Shown in pieces: positions 23,919-35,600 of a DNA stretch of 64,000 bases (positions within the stretch are counted from its first letter, which is position 1; each line of letters opens with the position of its first letter). This stretch comes from Omphalotus guepiniiformis (Eukaryota; Basidiomycota; Agaricomycetes; Agaricales; Omphalotaceae), in assembly GCA_028554645.1 (NCBI GenBank), contig JAQOOI010000021.1:1116001-1180000 (forward strand), in the 5' to 3' direction. The notes under the pieces are model-generated. The model searched no databases. It was not told the DNA's origin and worked only from the letters and a program-made list of their open reading frames with translations. The translations under genes were made by a program, and so were the position numbers.

Positions 23919-26294
23919 ATGTTTCTTTGCCGCCATCTGCTTCGTCAAGTTTGCATCCTGAAACCCATTCGTTCCATTATCCATTACAGAAATTATGCGC
24001 TACCTTTCCGGACTTTTAATCTTCGTGGAAATGCTACGTCCGCGCCTTCTCCATTCATGTCCTTACTCCCGACACCCGACAACTCAACATCTTCATCACC
24101 GCTTTATTCTCCTGCAGGCTCTCTTGCGGACGTGCACGACGACCTCGACCTGCAGAAATACGTGACATTACGAGATGAAGATATCCGTGCAATTGATGAC
24201 CTCCAAGAGAGGGTTTTGGCTCGCCTCTTAATACAAGCCGTGCAAAGAGATGACAAAAAATGTATTGAAATGCTTTGCCAAGATATACTGGAGCTTGAAG
24301 ACTCCCGTGGCATGGAGAGGGACAGACTGCTTCAGCGTCTCCTACTTCAGACCGATTTCCAGGTTCTACCAAGCAAAACCGTTCTCGCAATATTCAGACA
24401 CTTCACCCTCGATGGCACTCTCCAGCCGTTCTCTGATTCGCAAATACTAGACTTGACATACCAGGTTGTTTGGCATCTGCCCGCAAATTCTTCAAGTGAG
24501 AAGATCCGGACTCTTTTATACTCCACCATCCTGGCGCGTGTTGAAGCACTGAAGCGCGTTCCAGGGGGTGTTGCCTCGGTCACTCATGCTCTCCCAGACA
24601 TCGTCTCTGCCTCGTTCGAGCTCCTATATAAGCTTTTGATTCTGAAGTCTGAGACGATGGCACTCGGATTGTTCCAGCTACTCGTTGAGAGGCTTTATAT
24701 CCCCCCGGAAGCTGTTCATCAAGCGCCTACATATACAAAAGATTTCGGCCATATCGTGTCTGTAACTCTTGCCAGGGCATGTCTGTATTGGGACAGGCGT
24801 GTACTTGCACATCGTCTGCTGCTCGGTCTACTTCCCTCAGAGAGTGAACTGGTATCCATCCTCAATTCCAGAACCTCTGCCAACTTGGAACCTGCACCAG
24901 TAGCTGGTGTTATTCCACAACCTTTTCTCGATTCACATATCATTGATTTAATCACCGAAACCTTGTACGCCACTTTACGAAGTTCCAGCCGACCTGAGCT
25001 CCGCCTATGCGTGGAAATAATATGTCGGATCCATCCTATATCTCCTGTTCAGAATGGGATTATTCGATTAGCGTACGCCGCTGCCACTGAACTCAAGTTC
25101 GGCGTGCCCGCCAGGAGACTCTATTCCTTCACTCGGGATCCAGCCGTTTTCGACGAACATCAATACCCGGCCCCCCAAGGTGCCGCTGCCTTATCGTTGA
25201 TGCAATTCCTGACTGGCCAAATGGGAAATACACAACTTGCTCGCACACTGGCTGCTGAAGTCGCAGACAATTCCATATTTCTCCCTGCCCATTGCCGCGC
25301 TGAGTTCATTGCTATTACTGCGGCACATGGTTTCTCACTGTCTGCGAGAACGCTTTGGGAGCGGTATTCAAGTGGCAAAGACAGACAAGTAGTGGTTGGT
25401 TCCAGCCGCCTAATGTTGCGGATGGTTAGTCTCTTCACGCGGATATCCCGGGGCACAGAAACAGTGCTTGAACAGCGGGCGACAGCATCACCTGAGGGCG
25501 GGTTTTTGGACGACCCTGACTTGCAGGAGCGATCTCGAGACACAGCTGCCTTTGCTGAAAACGTCTTGGCTGAATATATCAAGTGCCATGAACCTTTAGA
25601 GAAAGCACAACATCAGCACTTGACCTCACTAGCTCGTGCCTATTTCATCATTGGACGGTTCACAGAAGGCTTTGCTGTGTTCAGACTCCTGCTGCGACGA
25701 CGCGAACTGCCAGATGTGCATGACATTAATGTTGCACTAACCGCCCTGGCAGAACATCAGCCTCGTAGTGCCGCTGCCATCATTGATCGCATGATTGAAA
25801 AGGGCCTTCAACCCGATTCCACGACTTATGGAACTGTCATACATCATGCACTACTTATGGGAGATATGGAGTTGGTGGGCAATTTGACGGCGCGCTCACG
25901 AGAATTAGGAAGCACACAACTCAATCCAAAGGGTCTCAATTCCCTGATTCGAGCTAGCGTTTCCCCTGATCTCGATGTACCTGCGGGTTCTCGAACAGCT
26001 TCACTGAAGCACACTCTCGCAGTACTGGAATCCATGCCCAGAAAAGGCGCTCTGGCTTCCCCACAAGTCGGGAAGTACATGGTGTACGCGGCTTTGCGAG
26101 AGAACGAGCCGGACATTGCATTCAAGTTTTGGAGAATGTTACTAAAGTTGTCTGCGGAATGGGAAGACCGGGAACAGATTTTCATCAGGCGCCTACTTCG
26201 GCGACGCCTCCGACAAGCGACGCAGCTCAGCAAAGGCAGGGAAGACGCGATAGTAGAACTGACAACGAGGCCGCCGTACCATGGCATGAAGTGA
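23919..26294 (+). CDS. PPR-like protein, probably mitochondrial
   Basis: A single-exon frame of 791 residues. The N-terminus (MFLCRHLLRQVCILKPIRSIIHYRNYALPFRTF without line break) is rich in Arg and hydrophobics and free of acidic residues for its first 30 positions, like a mitochondrial presequence. The body is all-helical. In the C-terminal third, HYDIN-like spacing is replaced by PPR-type repeats: QHQHLTSLARAYFIIGRF, PDVHDINVALTALAEH, and MIEKGLQPDSTTYGTVIHHAL, which is the clearest PPR. Such proteins bind organelle RNA and act in processing, stability or translation; the target here is unknown. The start is the first ATG of the frame, just after a CAG/GCTAACTT context. It is intron-free, unlike most genes in the window. 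The family level is inferred from two or three repeats only. Confidence 0.7.
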   Translation: MFLCRHLLRQVCILKPIRSIIHYRNYALPFRTFNLRGNATSAPSPFMSLLPTPDNSTSSSPLYSPAGSLADVHDDLDLQKYVTLRDEDIRAIDDLQERVLARLLIQAVQRDDKKCIEMLCQDILELEDSRGMERDRLLQRLLLQTDFQVLPSKTVLAIFRHFTLDGTLQPFSDSQILDLTYQVVWHLPANSSSEKIRTLLYSTILARVEALKRVPGGVASVTHALPDIVSASFELLYKLLILKSETMALGLFQLLVERLYIPPEAVHQAPTYTKDFGHIVSVTLARACLYWDRRVLAHRLLLGLLPSESELVSILNSRTSANLEPAPVAGVIPQPFLDSHIIDLITETLYATLRSSSRPELRLCVEIICRIHPISPVQNGIIRLAYAAATELKFGVPARRLYSFTRDPAVFDEHQYPAPQGAAALSLMQFLTGQMGNTQLARTLAAEVADNSIFLPAHCRAEFIAITAAHGFSLSARTLWERYSSGKDRQVVVGSSRLMLRMVSLFTRISRGTETVLEQRATASPEGGFLDDPDLQERSRDTAAFAENVLAEYIKCHEPLEKAQHQHLTSLARAYFIIGRFTEGFAVFRLLLRRRELPDVHDINVALTALAEHQPRSAAAIIDRMIEKGLQPDSTTYGTVIHHALLMGDMELVGNLTARSRELGSTQLNPKGLNSLIRASVSPDLDVPAGSRTASLKHTLAVLESMPRKGALASPQVGKYMVYAALRENEPDIAFKFWRMLLKLSAEWEDREQIFIRRLLRRRLRQATQLSKGREDAIVELTTRPPYHGMK

Positions 26295-26761
26295 ACCGTG
26301 TTTGCAGGGCTAAGAGGGCTAGATTTAGGGAAGAACATAGAGCTAAAGTAGGATACGTAAAACATAGTAATGCGAGATATGTGGACAGAAGAGGATCTGA
26401 GAATGCCAGACTCACGTGGGATAGACTCGAGGGAAGCAACGAAGAGTATTAAAAGAGCCGGAAAACGGACACGGAGGCAATGTTCTCGAAGAGAAAACAT
26501 AAAAGGGGCAATGGGCAGATGGCCCGTTGCAGGTGTGGGGTAAGGCCGGGAATTGGCCGGGAGAGAAATGAAAAATGTACTCGTGATCCCGAGCTGCACT
26601 TTTGATTCAAATTGATTCAAACCAAGTTGCGTTTGATATATAAGAAGGGCCCAAGAACTGAACAATATGTTCAAAGCGCCCGAACATATATCTTAACTTT
26701 CAATCTGCTTGTCTGTCTCTCGTCTTTTTTATTTTTTCTTTTCTGTTTCATTATTGCAACT
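26295..26761. promoter_or_regulatory. Promoter and leader of the Zn2Cys6 factor gene
   Basis: A 467-bp spacer. TATATAAG at 26637-26644 is a good TATA box, 118 bp before the ATG at 26762. A near-perfect direct repeat TTGATTCAAA/TTGATTCAAA sits just upstream at 26602-26623. The leader from about 26707 to 26752 is pyrimidine-rich, common before highly expressed or regulated fungal genes. The upstream part is the 3' flank of the PPR-like gene. Confidence 0.5.
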
Positions 26762-29659
26762 ATGCCTGTTGCTCGTCCAAAGAAAGAGTCCACTTCCTCC
26801 ACGCCTCCTTCCGACGATTGTCATTCCAAGGAACCACAACCCGAAAACAGCAAGAACAAGAGAAAGTATGTTGAGATTGCCCGATCTTTCTCCGTAATCC
26901 TTTCTTTACATCTTTCTTCACTCCTCGCTTTCTCCCCCGACGAGTATCTCCTCTTTCTTTCTCTTTCCTCTCTACTTTTCCTATATGTTGTTCTTTTCAA
27001 CTTGTTCCTTTCCGTGCTCTGCTGATTCTTCTTTCTTTTTCTCTATAGGCGTCAGTCACAGAGTATGCCTCATTTCTCCCATCGAGTGCCCGTATCTGAT
27101 GAATCGTGCAGAGTTGTGATGCTTGCAGAGCCCGCAAAGTTCGATGCGCCCGCGAGAACCCAGAAGACCCGAAACAGTCGTGCAAGCATTGTATAACACT
27201 CGGCATTCCCTGTACGTACGAGTATCAGCCCAAAAAGCGTGGTCCCCCCAACCTGTAAGTCTGTTTTGGCCTCATCCATCGGAATCAGCTATTCATGAAC
27301 TGCATTTGCCCAGGTACCTTCGGCGTCTGCAAGAGGCTGCCGCTGCCGCCGCTTCAACTCAGCCTGATGCTTCGACCGATGGCGACCTGTCCAATTCCCC
27401 AGTGTCAACGATCGGGAGCCCCACTCAATCTATGGTTTCTCCTTCTATGGCTTCCAAGTCACCACCAGCTTTTTTGGATTCGCCTATGAGCACGGTTCCC
27501 TCTATTCCCTCCGTCCCCACTATACCCTCTATTCCCATACCCCCTTCACGGTATCCCATCGCAGCTGATGCATACCACCCTCATTACTCTTCTTCCCTCC
27601 CTTCTCCGCCATTTACGAGCGACTCAAATAGTCTCATGTCACATTCACCAAAGACGGAGGACTCGCTATCGTACGCCTCGTCGGATTCCTTCAGCACCTA
27701 TCCACTCTATAACTGGTCATACAAGCAGCACCAGATACAGTCTCCAACTATACCCCCGCTTTCGTTTTATTATCGTCCTCATAGGTTAGAAGAGATTGCT
27801 CCTCGAGACACGATCTCTTTGATTATTGCGCTCTTTTTTGATTTTGTGTATCCGCTAACACCATGTGTTCACAAGCCTTCGTTCATGGCCGACCTACATG
27901 CTCGACGAGAAGAGCGCGATCCGCTGTTCTTTGCTCTCGTCATGTCAACCGTAGCATCAACTCTTGTGCAGGTTCCTCGCTCCTATCTGCCCATGGAACG
28001 TCCCGTTGTCCGCAAATTGGCACAGGTACGCCGTTTTCACTACAGATTTATTGATGGCTAAACCACGTCACAGACTTGCCATGAAGCTAGTCGTCATATA
28101 TCTGTTGCTTCTTACGACCCTCCGACTTCTATGCATGTTGTCATCCGATACTTGTAAGTGGAATATCTGAATGGCACGCATCACTAGCTTATCCACGCTC
28201 GCATCTAGCGATTGTGTCTACCATTTCTGTGAAGGACATGACGCAACACAACATGCTGCATTTGGAGAAGCTGCTCACATCGCCGTAACCCTACGAATGC
28301 ATGAGGAGGGTTCTTACGAAGGTCTCGACCCAATAGAATGTGAGGTCCGCCGACGAATTTTTTGGCTACTATTCGGAGGTGAGCTGATACCAATGTATGC
28401 CATAGTATTCAGTACTAAAGAAAGTTCTCTTCAGCGGACAAGTCAATGTCAATCCTCCTTGGCAGACCAATCTGTCTTCGAGATGAAGACTGTTCCGTTC
28501 ATTTCCCGAAAGAGCTGGATGACGAATAGTAAGTAGCTACTTTTACGGAGTTTTCCCTTGGCTGAGAAAAACCTGTGTTTTTCCGCCCTATTAGCATCAC
28601 GCCTAGTGCGTATTTACCTCAACCACATGGGAAGACTGCTCTGGTATCCGGTCTTAACTACACGTCACGGATTTTCGCTTTGCTAGGAGAGATCCTAGTG
28701 CGGATCAGGGTGGACAAAAGGTCGCCGCCTCAGGGCCAATTTGCTACTGCGCGTTTGGAAGAGGTTGAGAGCCTACATCAAAGGATCATGGGAGCCCTGA
28801 GCCTTGCTCCTGAACCTCTACGTCTCAAACAGGCACATCCCCACGCTCACCTTCCCCCGGAGTATGGGGGTGCAGGTTTCCGGAAAGCTACTTTTGACGA
28901 GGTCAAAGATTTCTTCGACAATCCAAACGCCTCCCGGGCTAATGCTCTGAACCCGTTCCTCGTGATGCAAGCAAACCTATATGTCACACAGGTTGGAAGG
29001 ATTTTTTAACACGTGTTTTCAAACGACTGAATTGCGAGTCACACAGCAACTGGTCCGCTTCGTGATTGAACAATATCGCGACGAGCTTCTTCTCTCGCTG
29101 CATGGAAATCTAGACGAGCAGAAAGTGGCAGAGGACCGCGAGGCAGTCGCAAGCGATCTGCTCAACATTCTTCACAGGTAAGAACTATCCCACTGGATAC
29201 ACGCATGTGACTGACCGTAGTCCATTTCAATTCTGAACAGTATACCAATTCAATCGATCGCTACTAACGGACCCAGTTTAGTTAGTCATTGTCTAATGTT
29301 GGCCTCGATGGCCCCTCTAACAACCCTCTGCTCCTCCACTGCAGGTTCACAAAGTGAGATTTGTTGCTTCCACACTGCTGGATGCGGTTAGAAAGGCAGA
29401 GATTGCCCCAGCCTCAGCGGCCCGGGCACATGCATATTTATGTGCGTCCACATGTGCGCGTCACAGGGAGTATCTGCTCACATTGTCAAATTGTAGGGGA
29501 CTTTCTTAGTATTCTGTCCGAAATTGAGAGGAACTATTTGTACGTCCCGAACCACTCTACCGGAAGCCACTTATACTGAGCTTTTTTTTTTCTGAATCCA
29601 GACTTGATGACGATCGCGACGGTACCTCCAGCGGAGACGGAGTAGCTATGGTTGGCTAG
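26762..29659 (+). CDS. Zn2Cys6 transcription factor with fungal-specific regulatory domain
   Basis: A nuclear DNA-binding regulator. The basic N-terminus (MPVARPKKE...NKRK) is exon 1. The zinc cluster reads CDACRARKVRC, an 11-residue gap, then CKHCITLGIPC, giving all six cysteines. A linker follows (KKRGPPNLYLRRLQEAA), then a long Ser/Pro-rich region and the fungal_trans-like domain (RDTISLIIALFFDFVYPLTPCVHKPSF, FGEAAHIAVTLRMHEEG, ECEVRRRIFWLLFG, SMSILLGRPICLRDED). It ends at DGVAMVG and a TAG at 29657-29659. About eight introns are needed. The join just before the zinc cluster is irregular: removing the GT-AG intron 27063-27111 (49 nt) breaks the frame, while 50 nt keeps it (see findings). 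Target genes cannot be told. The family assignment is firm; exon borders at 27040-27115 are not. Confidence 0.85.
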
Positions 29660-30064
29660 GACTGGCCTGTTTCCAACACTTGTAGCTATGTTTATCATCT
29701 CACGCTATCGACTCTTAAATCTAAGCCACTGTATTATCCACCGCATATACCCGCATCGTCGAGACTTGTACATTTATTATTTGCTGCCCTTACTTATTGA
29801 AGCTACATTATTGCAGAAATGCTATCTATCATATTACAGTCTGCTGTTTCCAGAAATGGGAGGATTACCATCGGCCGATGCCGAAAAAGGCTTGAAATTC
29901 CCTTCACCGCGCGACGCGTTGTCCACTTTCACCGTTCATTACCAGTGCTCAGTCGCGCGTTCTTCTGCTGTCATCCTTCACCTATCGATATATCCTGAGA
30001 TTTTGATTGGACTTTATTTATTACTCCTGAAACTGCTTGCTGCAGAACTCGTGCACCGCCCTTA
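29660..30064. other. Intergenic between factor gene and AOS1
   Basis: A 405-bp spacer between two plus-strand genes. It is AT-rich with an open but anonymous frame that reads through into the start of the AOS1-like gene. No TATA box or RNA signal stands out. Confidence 0.4.
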
Positions 30065-31468
30065 ATGGCGACCGTGGAATTCACAGAAGAAGAACAAGGT
30101 CGTTATGATAGACAAATTCGTCTTTGGGGTGTGGAGGCGCAGCAGAGGTGTGTTTCTCATCAACATTACCTCGTAGACTCAATGCAGAGCTCGCCTTCTT
30201 CGAGCAATGCACTGAAGCATTCGTTACTGATTAACCTGATAGGATGCGTAATGCCACCATCCTCGTGGTGCGACTACGGGGAACTGCCACAGAAATTGTC
30301 AAGAATATCGTATTAGCTGGTATTGGTAAACTCGTTCTCGTGGATAGTGAAGAAATCACTGAAGAAGATCTTGGGGCCGGATTCTTTTTCCGAGACGAGG
30401 ATGTGGGGAAGAAGGCAAGTAGTCGTTCAAACATTGACCGTATGACGGAGATTCAATGGCAATTCTTCGGTTCGCATTCATCGTCCCTTTCAGAGGGTAG
30501 ATGCAGCCAAGGCACGCGTCGAAAGTCTCAATCCGCTCGTGACTGTTGAGACTATTCCAACGTTCGATGTCTTGGACGAACAGACATTTGACAGTACCGT
30601 GAATGGCGTTGATCTTGTTTGTATAACAGATTGGAATAGAGATGACCTTGTGAGTGGTCTATTTTAGCCCCACGTCCGTTGGCGCCGTTGGTTTCTTACG
30701 TGGACACGGTAGATCCGGATGAACAATACGTGTCGACGAGCGGGGAAGCCGTTCTATTGCGGTGGGACTTACGGGCTGTTGGGCTACATCTTCTGCGACC
30801 TGCTTGACCATGATTACATTTCTCCGTAAGCCTTGTACTATCCTCATTCTCCGGTCCGACAACCCTGATGTAGTGTCCATTTACTCTCTCAATAGGGATC
30901 GGGCCGCACCAAAAGAAACTCAAAAAACTGTCAAATTGACAGCATCATATCCAGCGCTGCAGGACGCGCTACGTCATCGATGGTCTACACTAACCAAGCG
31001 TCAAACAAAAGAACTCAACCCCGGTTCGATATTCACTATACTTTGTAAGATCCATATGCTCTTCTCAGGAAAGTCTATGTCTGAACTTTTGTAATAGCAA
31101 TATGGCAGTTTGAGTCTATTCACGGAAAATTGCCAAATGATATTCAGCACACTGCCGAGCTGCAAAGTATTGCAGATTCTTTACTTTTCGAAGCTGGTGT
31201 CAATCAGCAGGTCCTTACCAAAGTACCCCAAAATCTCATCGAGTAAGTCTAGCATTCTGATTGAATTATCAAGGCTTACGCGTTTCTGTTCAGGTCCATA
31301 GCGACGACAGCTGCACATGAATTTTCGCCAGTGTGTGCGATAGTAGGTGGTATGTTAGCTCAAGATATACTCAAAACGCTTGCTGTTCGTGAACCACCGA
31401 TTGCCAATTTCTTTGCCTTCGATGGGAATACGGGAGGCGGGACCGTGTGTCGCATGAACATGCCATGA
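30065..31468 (+). CDS. AOS1: SUMO-activating enzyme (E1) subunit Aos1/Sae1
   Basis: With Uba2 it forms the heterodimeric SUMO E1 enzyme, which adenylates SUMO in the nucleus. It opens with MATVEFTEEEQGRYDRQIRLWGVEAQ, the ThiF/UBA signature with YDRQIRLWG. MRNATILVVRLRGTATEIVKNIVLAGIG and LVLVDSEEITEEDLGAGFFF follow, then ARVESLNPLVTVE and KPFYCGGTYGLLGYIF. The C-terminal block is TAAHEFSPVCAIVGGMLAQDILKTL with FFAFDGNTGGGTV. The catalytic cysteine domain is absent, as expected for Aos1, since Uba2 carries it. About seven short introns are needed, one of them GC-AG (30415-30493, donor AAG|GCAAGT). The stop is TGA at 31466-31468. The gene sits about 23 kb from the Ulp2-like gene. Confidence 0.9.
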
Positions 31469-32001
31469 GTAAATTTTTCGTATCTCTTTTGGTCTGTGTA
31501 TGTGTTACCTTTTCTCCCGAGGTTTAAAAGAGTGTATTGCCGAGACTCGTGTTGCCGCTCCTCGTCGAAGGAGGCTTGATATCCTAATGATGCACCCCAG
31601 AAAAAAGGGATCTGCGCCACTGCAGGTGGACGAGCGACTACACCGCAAAAGAAAATCCAGGGCAAGTCAATGTAATGATGTAGCCACCAGAGAGAGCTCC
31701 TGTATCTATGTCGAGTAGTCGCACCACTAGGTATCAATTTGATATGTTTAAGCCAAGAGGTCCACCGAAGGTATACGAGCGAGACCAGCCAGAGACTCCG
31801 TGGGAAACCTCAACACGACGCGCGCTTTGTTGTCAATTTGGCCTCAACTGGCAGCACACCACGGTAACAACACTCGAGCCTGCAGCCACATTCTGTAGGA
31901 CACCAACTTTTCATCAGGTTTTAGCTTAGGCCATTGGGCTTTGACCAGGTATTTTCAAGCTATATATTGCCTTCCTCAGACCCTATATTGAACATTTTCC
32001 T
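31469..32001. other. Spacer at left edge of the Plavaka-type element
   Basis: A 533-bp region holding the AOS1 3' flank and probably the left end of the transposon. CACTAG at 31725-31730 and TTAGGCCATTGGGCT at 31926-31940 each have an inverted partner near 39.3 kb and are candidate terminal repeats. A 60-codon frame from the ATG at 31747 (MFKPRGPPKVYERD) is open to 31929 but could not be joined to the next gene. Confidence 0.35.
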
Positions 32002-32630
32002 ATGACCAGTGACTCCGAGCATATCGAGCTTTCTTCGACTGAAGGCATTAATATCTTTTGTGGGCCGGCTTCGAGGCCCTTGTCTGTAACTGTGAAGACG
32101 GGTTCGAACGCACCTATTGTAAGTTTTCATCAACTTTTTCGGGATTTAGTATGTATAACGCTCACATTGATATTATAGATTTTCAATATGATCTTCTCCG
32201 CAAATGGCCCTGTACTTTCTGGTGCCCGTTACCAACGTTCAGTCTCTCCAGCTATCAGTATCCCGGATTCAGAACCAGATCGTATCAGCCGAGCGCACAT
32301 CGTCAGGGCAAGAGATAGTTCAGTGCTGAAGAATACAGAGGAGAATGTGGAGGAGAATGTGGCTCATTGCTCACCTTTTATCACTCCGTCACCGCTTCGT
32401 GATTTTGAACGAATGGTATAGAATCTCTACCTTTCATATATCATATGATATATATACTGATTGACGACGTTTCATAGCTTGCACGACGGCTTGTAGACAG
32501 TTCTGATGAATCTGTCACTGAGTCAGAATCCGAATGCGAGGATCCTTGTGTTAGGCCGATATGTTACATTCATAAAGATCTCACAGCTTCTCGTCCCACC
32601 ACCACCGAATCCGATGAGAAACGTGAATAA
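32002..32630 (+). CDS. Small uncharacterised protein, candidate accessory gene of the Plavaka-type element
   Basis: A three-exon gene of about 175 residues that I do not recognise. Exon 1 starts MTSDSEHIELSSTEGINIF and ends at a clean GTAAGT donor near 32119; exon 2 resumes with IFNMIFSANG. A second intron (GTATAG...CATAG) at about 32416-32477 joins FERM to LARRLVDSSDESVTES. The protein is Ser/Glu/Asp-rich with two short repeats of NxEENVEEN type and an acidic stretch (ESESECEDP). No transmembrane segment is seen. The stop (TAA, 32628-32630) is 41 nt from the stop of the transposase gene, in convergent orientation. All three exons keep one frame with good splice sites, which argues for a real gene. 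Its function is unknown; a host origin is possible. Confidence 0.55.
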
Positions 32631-32671
32631 AGTGTGTTATACAAATAGCCAAATGAAATACATTGTATCTT

Positions 32672-35600
32672 TCAATCCTTGCGTCGCCGCTTGCGTGAAT
32701 GGCCTGTCCCAGCCGGTGTTTGTTCTTCCATAGTACTGCCCTCATTTTCGCCTCTTTCAAACACATTCTCGCCATCGACGTCGTCCATAGAGGTCAAAAT
32801 TTCATCGATGGTACCTAGGAGATCGAGTTGGTCGTCATCAGGTGAACCATCTTCCATTGTGGCTTGTCGTGCAACTGCCCTCTTCTTGTTTGCTTCTAAT
32901 GTTGCTTTCCGCTTTTCTTGAGTCCTTCGACGTTTGTCAGATTGCAATGCACGAAGCTTCGCTGCAACTTCTCCATGCCATTTCTCCCTGTCTATATGTA
33001 TTACCTTTGGGGAAGTCAGCACTGGAAGTAGTTTTCGCAACAGCATGGCGTTGTGCAGTGCATGCGTGTTAATAACAAAGCAGTCGTCATCAGTATGAAT
33101 GATGACATTGACTCTACGATGAGTCTCCTGTCGCTCCTGAATAACCGGGCGAGATCCTGAAGCAACGCAGCCCTTGAGATGACAGTCGTGCTGAACAGAC
33201 AAACGAAACAGTACGTCCTATGTAAAATATTTTAGACTCAATCTTGGATGGTCAGAACTTAACCAACATCACCTTTGGCGCAACACTTAAAAACCTGTTT
33301 CCTTCATTGGCAGGTGGGCGATACACGACGGGCATTTCGAAATCTGGATGTCGATTTTGACCCACAGTGAATCGCTCGACTGTGACTAGGTTTTCGGGAA
33401 TTGAAGTTGAAGTACTGGGCATTTGTATCTCAGGTGAAAGCAGCTCAACGATTCGGCCGATAGCAAAACTCTATGAGTGCTTCAATTAGTTGCTGGTGGA
33501 TGGAGAGATAGTTCATACATACTGTATCTGAGTCAAGTTGTACTGCAACCCAAGAATTCAGAAGGCAACGGTCACCAGACCGAGCAATGACGGACTGATT
33601 GGTATTCCATTTGGGCCAGGCTTGCTGTATCGCCGTTGCCGCCTTAGTTTCTGACCAGTCACAGCTTTCGGTTTTCTTCTTCGCAAGTGGCGTCATTTTC
33701 CCTGGTACAAAGTTAAGAAATTGCCGTTCTAGATTTGGAAACAAACTTACCTGGTTGAATATGTGTGGAAGATATCCAGCCCAGATGTCGCTGGATAATG
33801 GGATGCGACATCAACACCCTTCGCACACGTAATGATGCTTGAACCCATTCGTCCTTGTAAAGCCAGTATCCTCCACTCAATATATGCTTCAAGCGATCCA
33901 TTGAGGTGAACTTGCGTGCAATATCTCGACTGGGTGCTTGATGGTTGCTGTACACAGAGCATAGGCGGAAGATCGCGTTGAAACATTCAAAAATTTCCGT
34001 TGAGTTACGGATCGCTGGTCCAAATCGTCGAATGTCGGATATGAGATGTGGCAGAAGATGGATCTTGATCTTATTGATGATCTTTGCAGGATCCACAGCA
34101 GCGAAAGCGTCCAGAGTATTCGCGATTACAATTTCAAGATCTTGCTATCAACTTCAGTTTAGATATGAATTTTTGGTGTAATTGCATTATCACATACCAA
34201 ATACTTGTCCATGTTTTCAATCTCGTGTACCCAGAGCATCGCACCCAGCGATCCAACTGACTTTACGAGCGTAAATTCGTCAGGAGTGACAAGACCATGT
34301 ACGTGGAAGACCATGGTCTGCATAAGAGTTTTGAAATGCTTCCCAATCAAATTGTTGCGATATTGCATCATGTACGCTGCCCGTAAAGGTGGGATTGTAA
34401 GACCGTCAATATCAGTGGATTGTAATCGGGTGACAAAGAGCTCCCGGTTTGCTTCGCTGAGTGATGTATGGAACATGTGCCAGACATATTTCACCACCCC
34501 AAGAAGTATTGTATGTAGAATTTCCACCGGAGTATCTTGCGTTGGGTCAAGGCCTTCAAACATAACCATTAGAACTTTTGGCACCCAAAAAAAGGTCTGA
34601 CTCAACCATCAATGTCAAGTAAGGGATTCATTTTATCTCCTGGCTGTTCCTGAAACCATTGCTCAAGCTCAGCAGTAATTTCGTCGTTGGTCTTGTGTGG
34701 GTCGGTCTTTTCTATCTCGTCATGTTTGGTGAGCAAAAGTTGAATCCAATATTCTGCGACTTTGTCCTTCGTTCCAGTTCCTCGCTGTGCTTCGACTACA
34801 GCCTTCTTGTTGCCACTCATTGCCAACTTCAGCTGAAGCTCAAGCCGCCTCTTCGTCTCTGCAGCGGAGCGAGCGACCCCAGTCTAAGTAGCACATGGTG
34901 TTAAAGACATAAACTGTAAAGCGAAATGAATAAATGCATACCGTATACATTTCATGATAGCCTTTGTCTGACTCTGTAATCTCCGGTGGCCCACCCACAT
35001 TACATTTTCTACATCGACAAAGTGAATTGCCGCCAATGTGCGAAGCCTCTTCCGCCTGCTGAGGATTGTCCGCGGGAAGTGCAGGAGGTCGCACTCGCAC
35101 TCCACACATTCGTTTGGTGGCCACGTTAAAGCATATAATGGGTTCAGTGCATGTTTTGCTACATCATGAAATTAGGAAATACTATCCACCCTCAATGAGA
35201 AAAAAAACATTACGCACTTAAATATATCCTTAATGACGGAGAATTGCTCAGGAGAACTTGCGTTTGGTGAAGTCGATACAAATTGTACAAAATATTCTTG
35301 CTGAAGCAGGCGGCCAGGAAGGTTCGAGTTGGCTGCATAGATGTTGATGTGTTTGTTATACTGCTTAGATTTGTTGCCAGAAACATCATCCGCCCACACT
35401 GGCATGAAGATATCGTAAAGATCGTAGCCCTCAGGTACCAGCTTGCGATTTGGATTGGGCATTTCGGGCAGTTCGTCAGGATCTATGAACACCGTTACTG
35501 TTACGGTTGCTCTCGATACACATATTCCATACAAAGAAACTCACGGTTCCAGGGAATCGCACCTTGAATTGATTGCATGATGTCAATGTGGTTCAAGTGA

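Noticed and set aside
25844..26674. 276-codon minus-strand frame
   Set aside because: Antisense to the intron-free PPR-like gene; no domain or promoter of its own.
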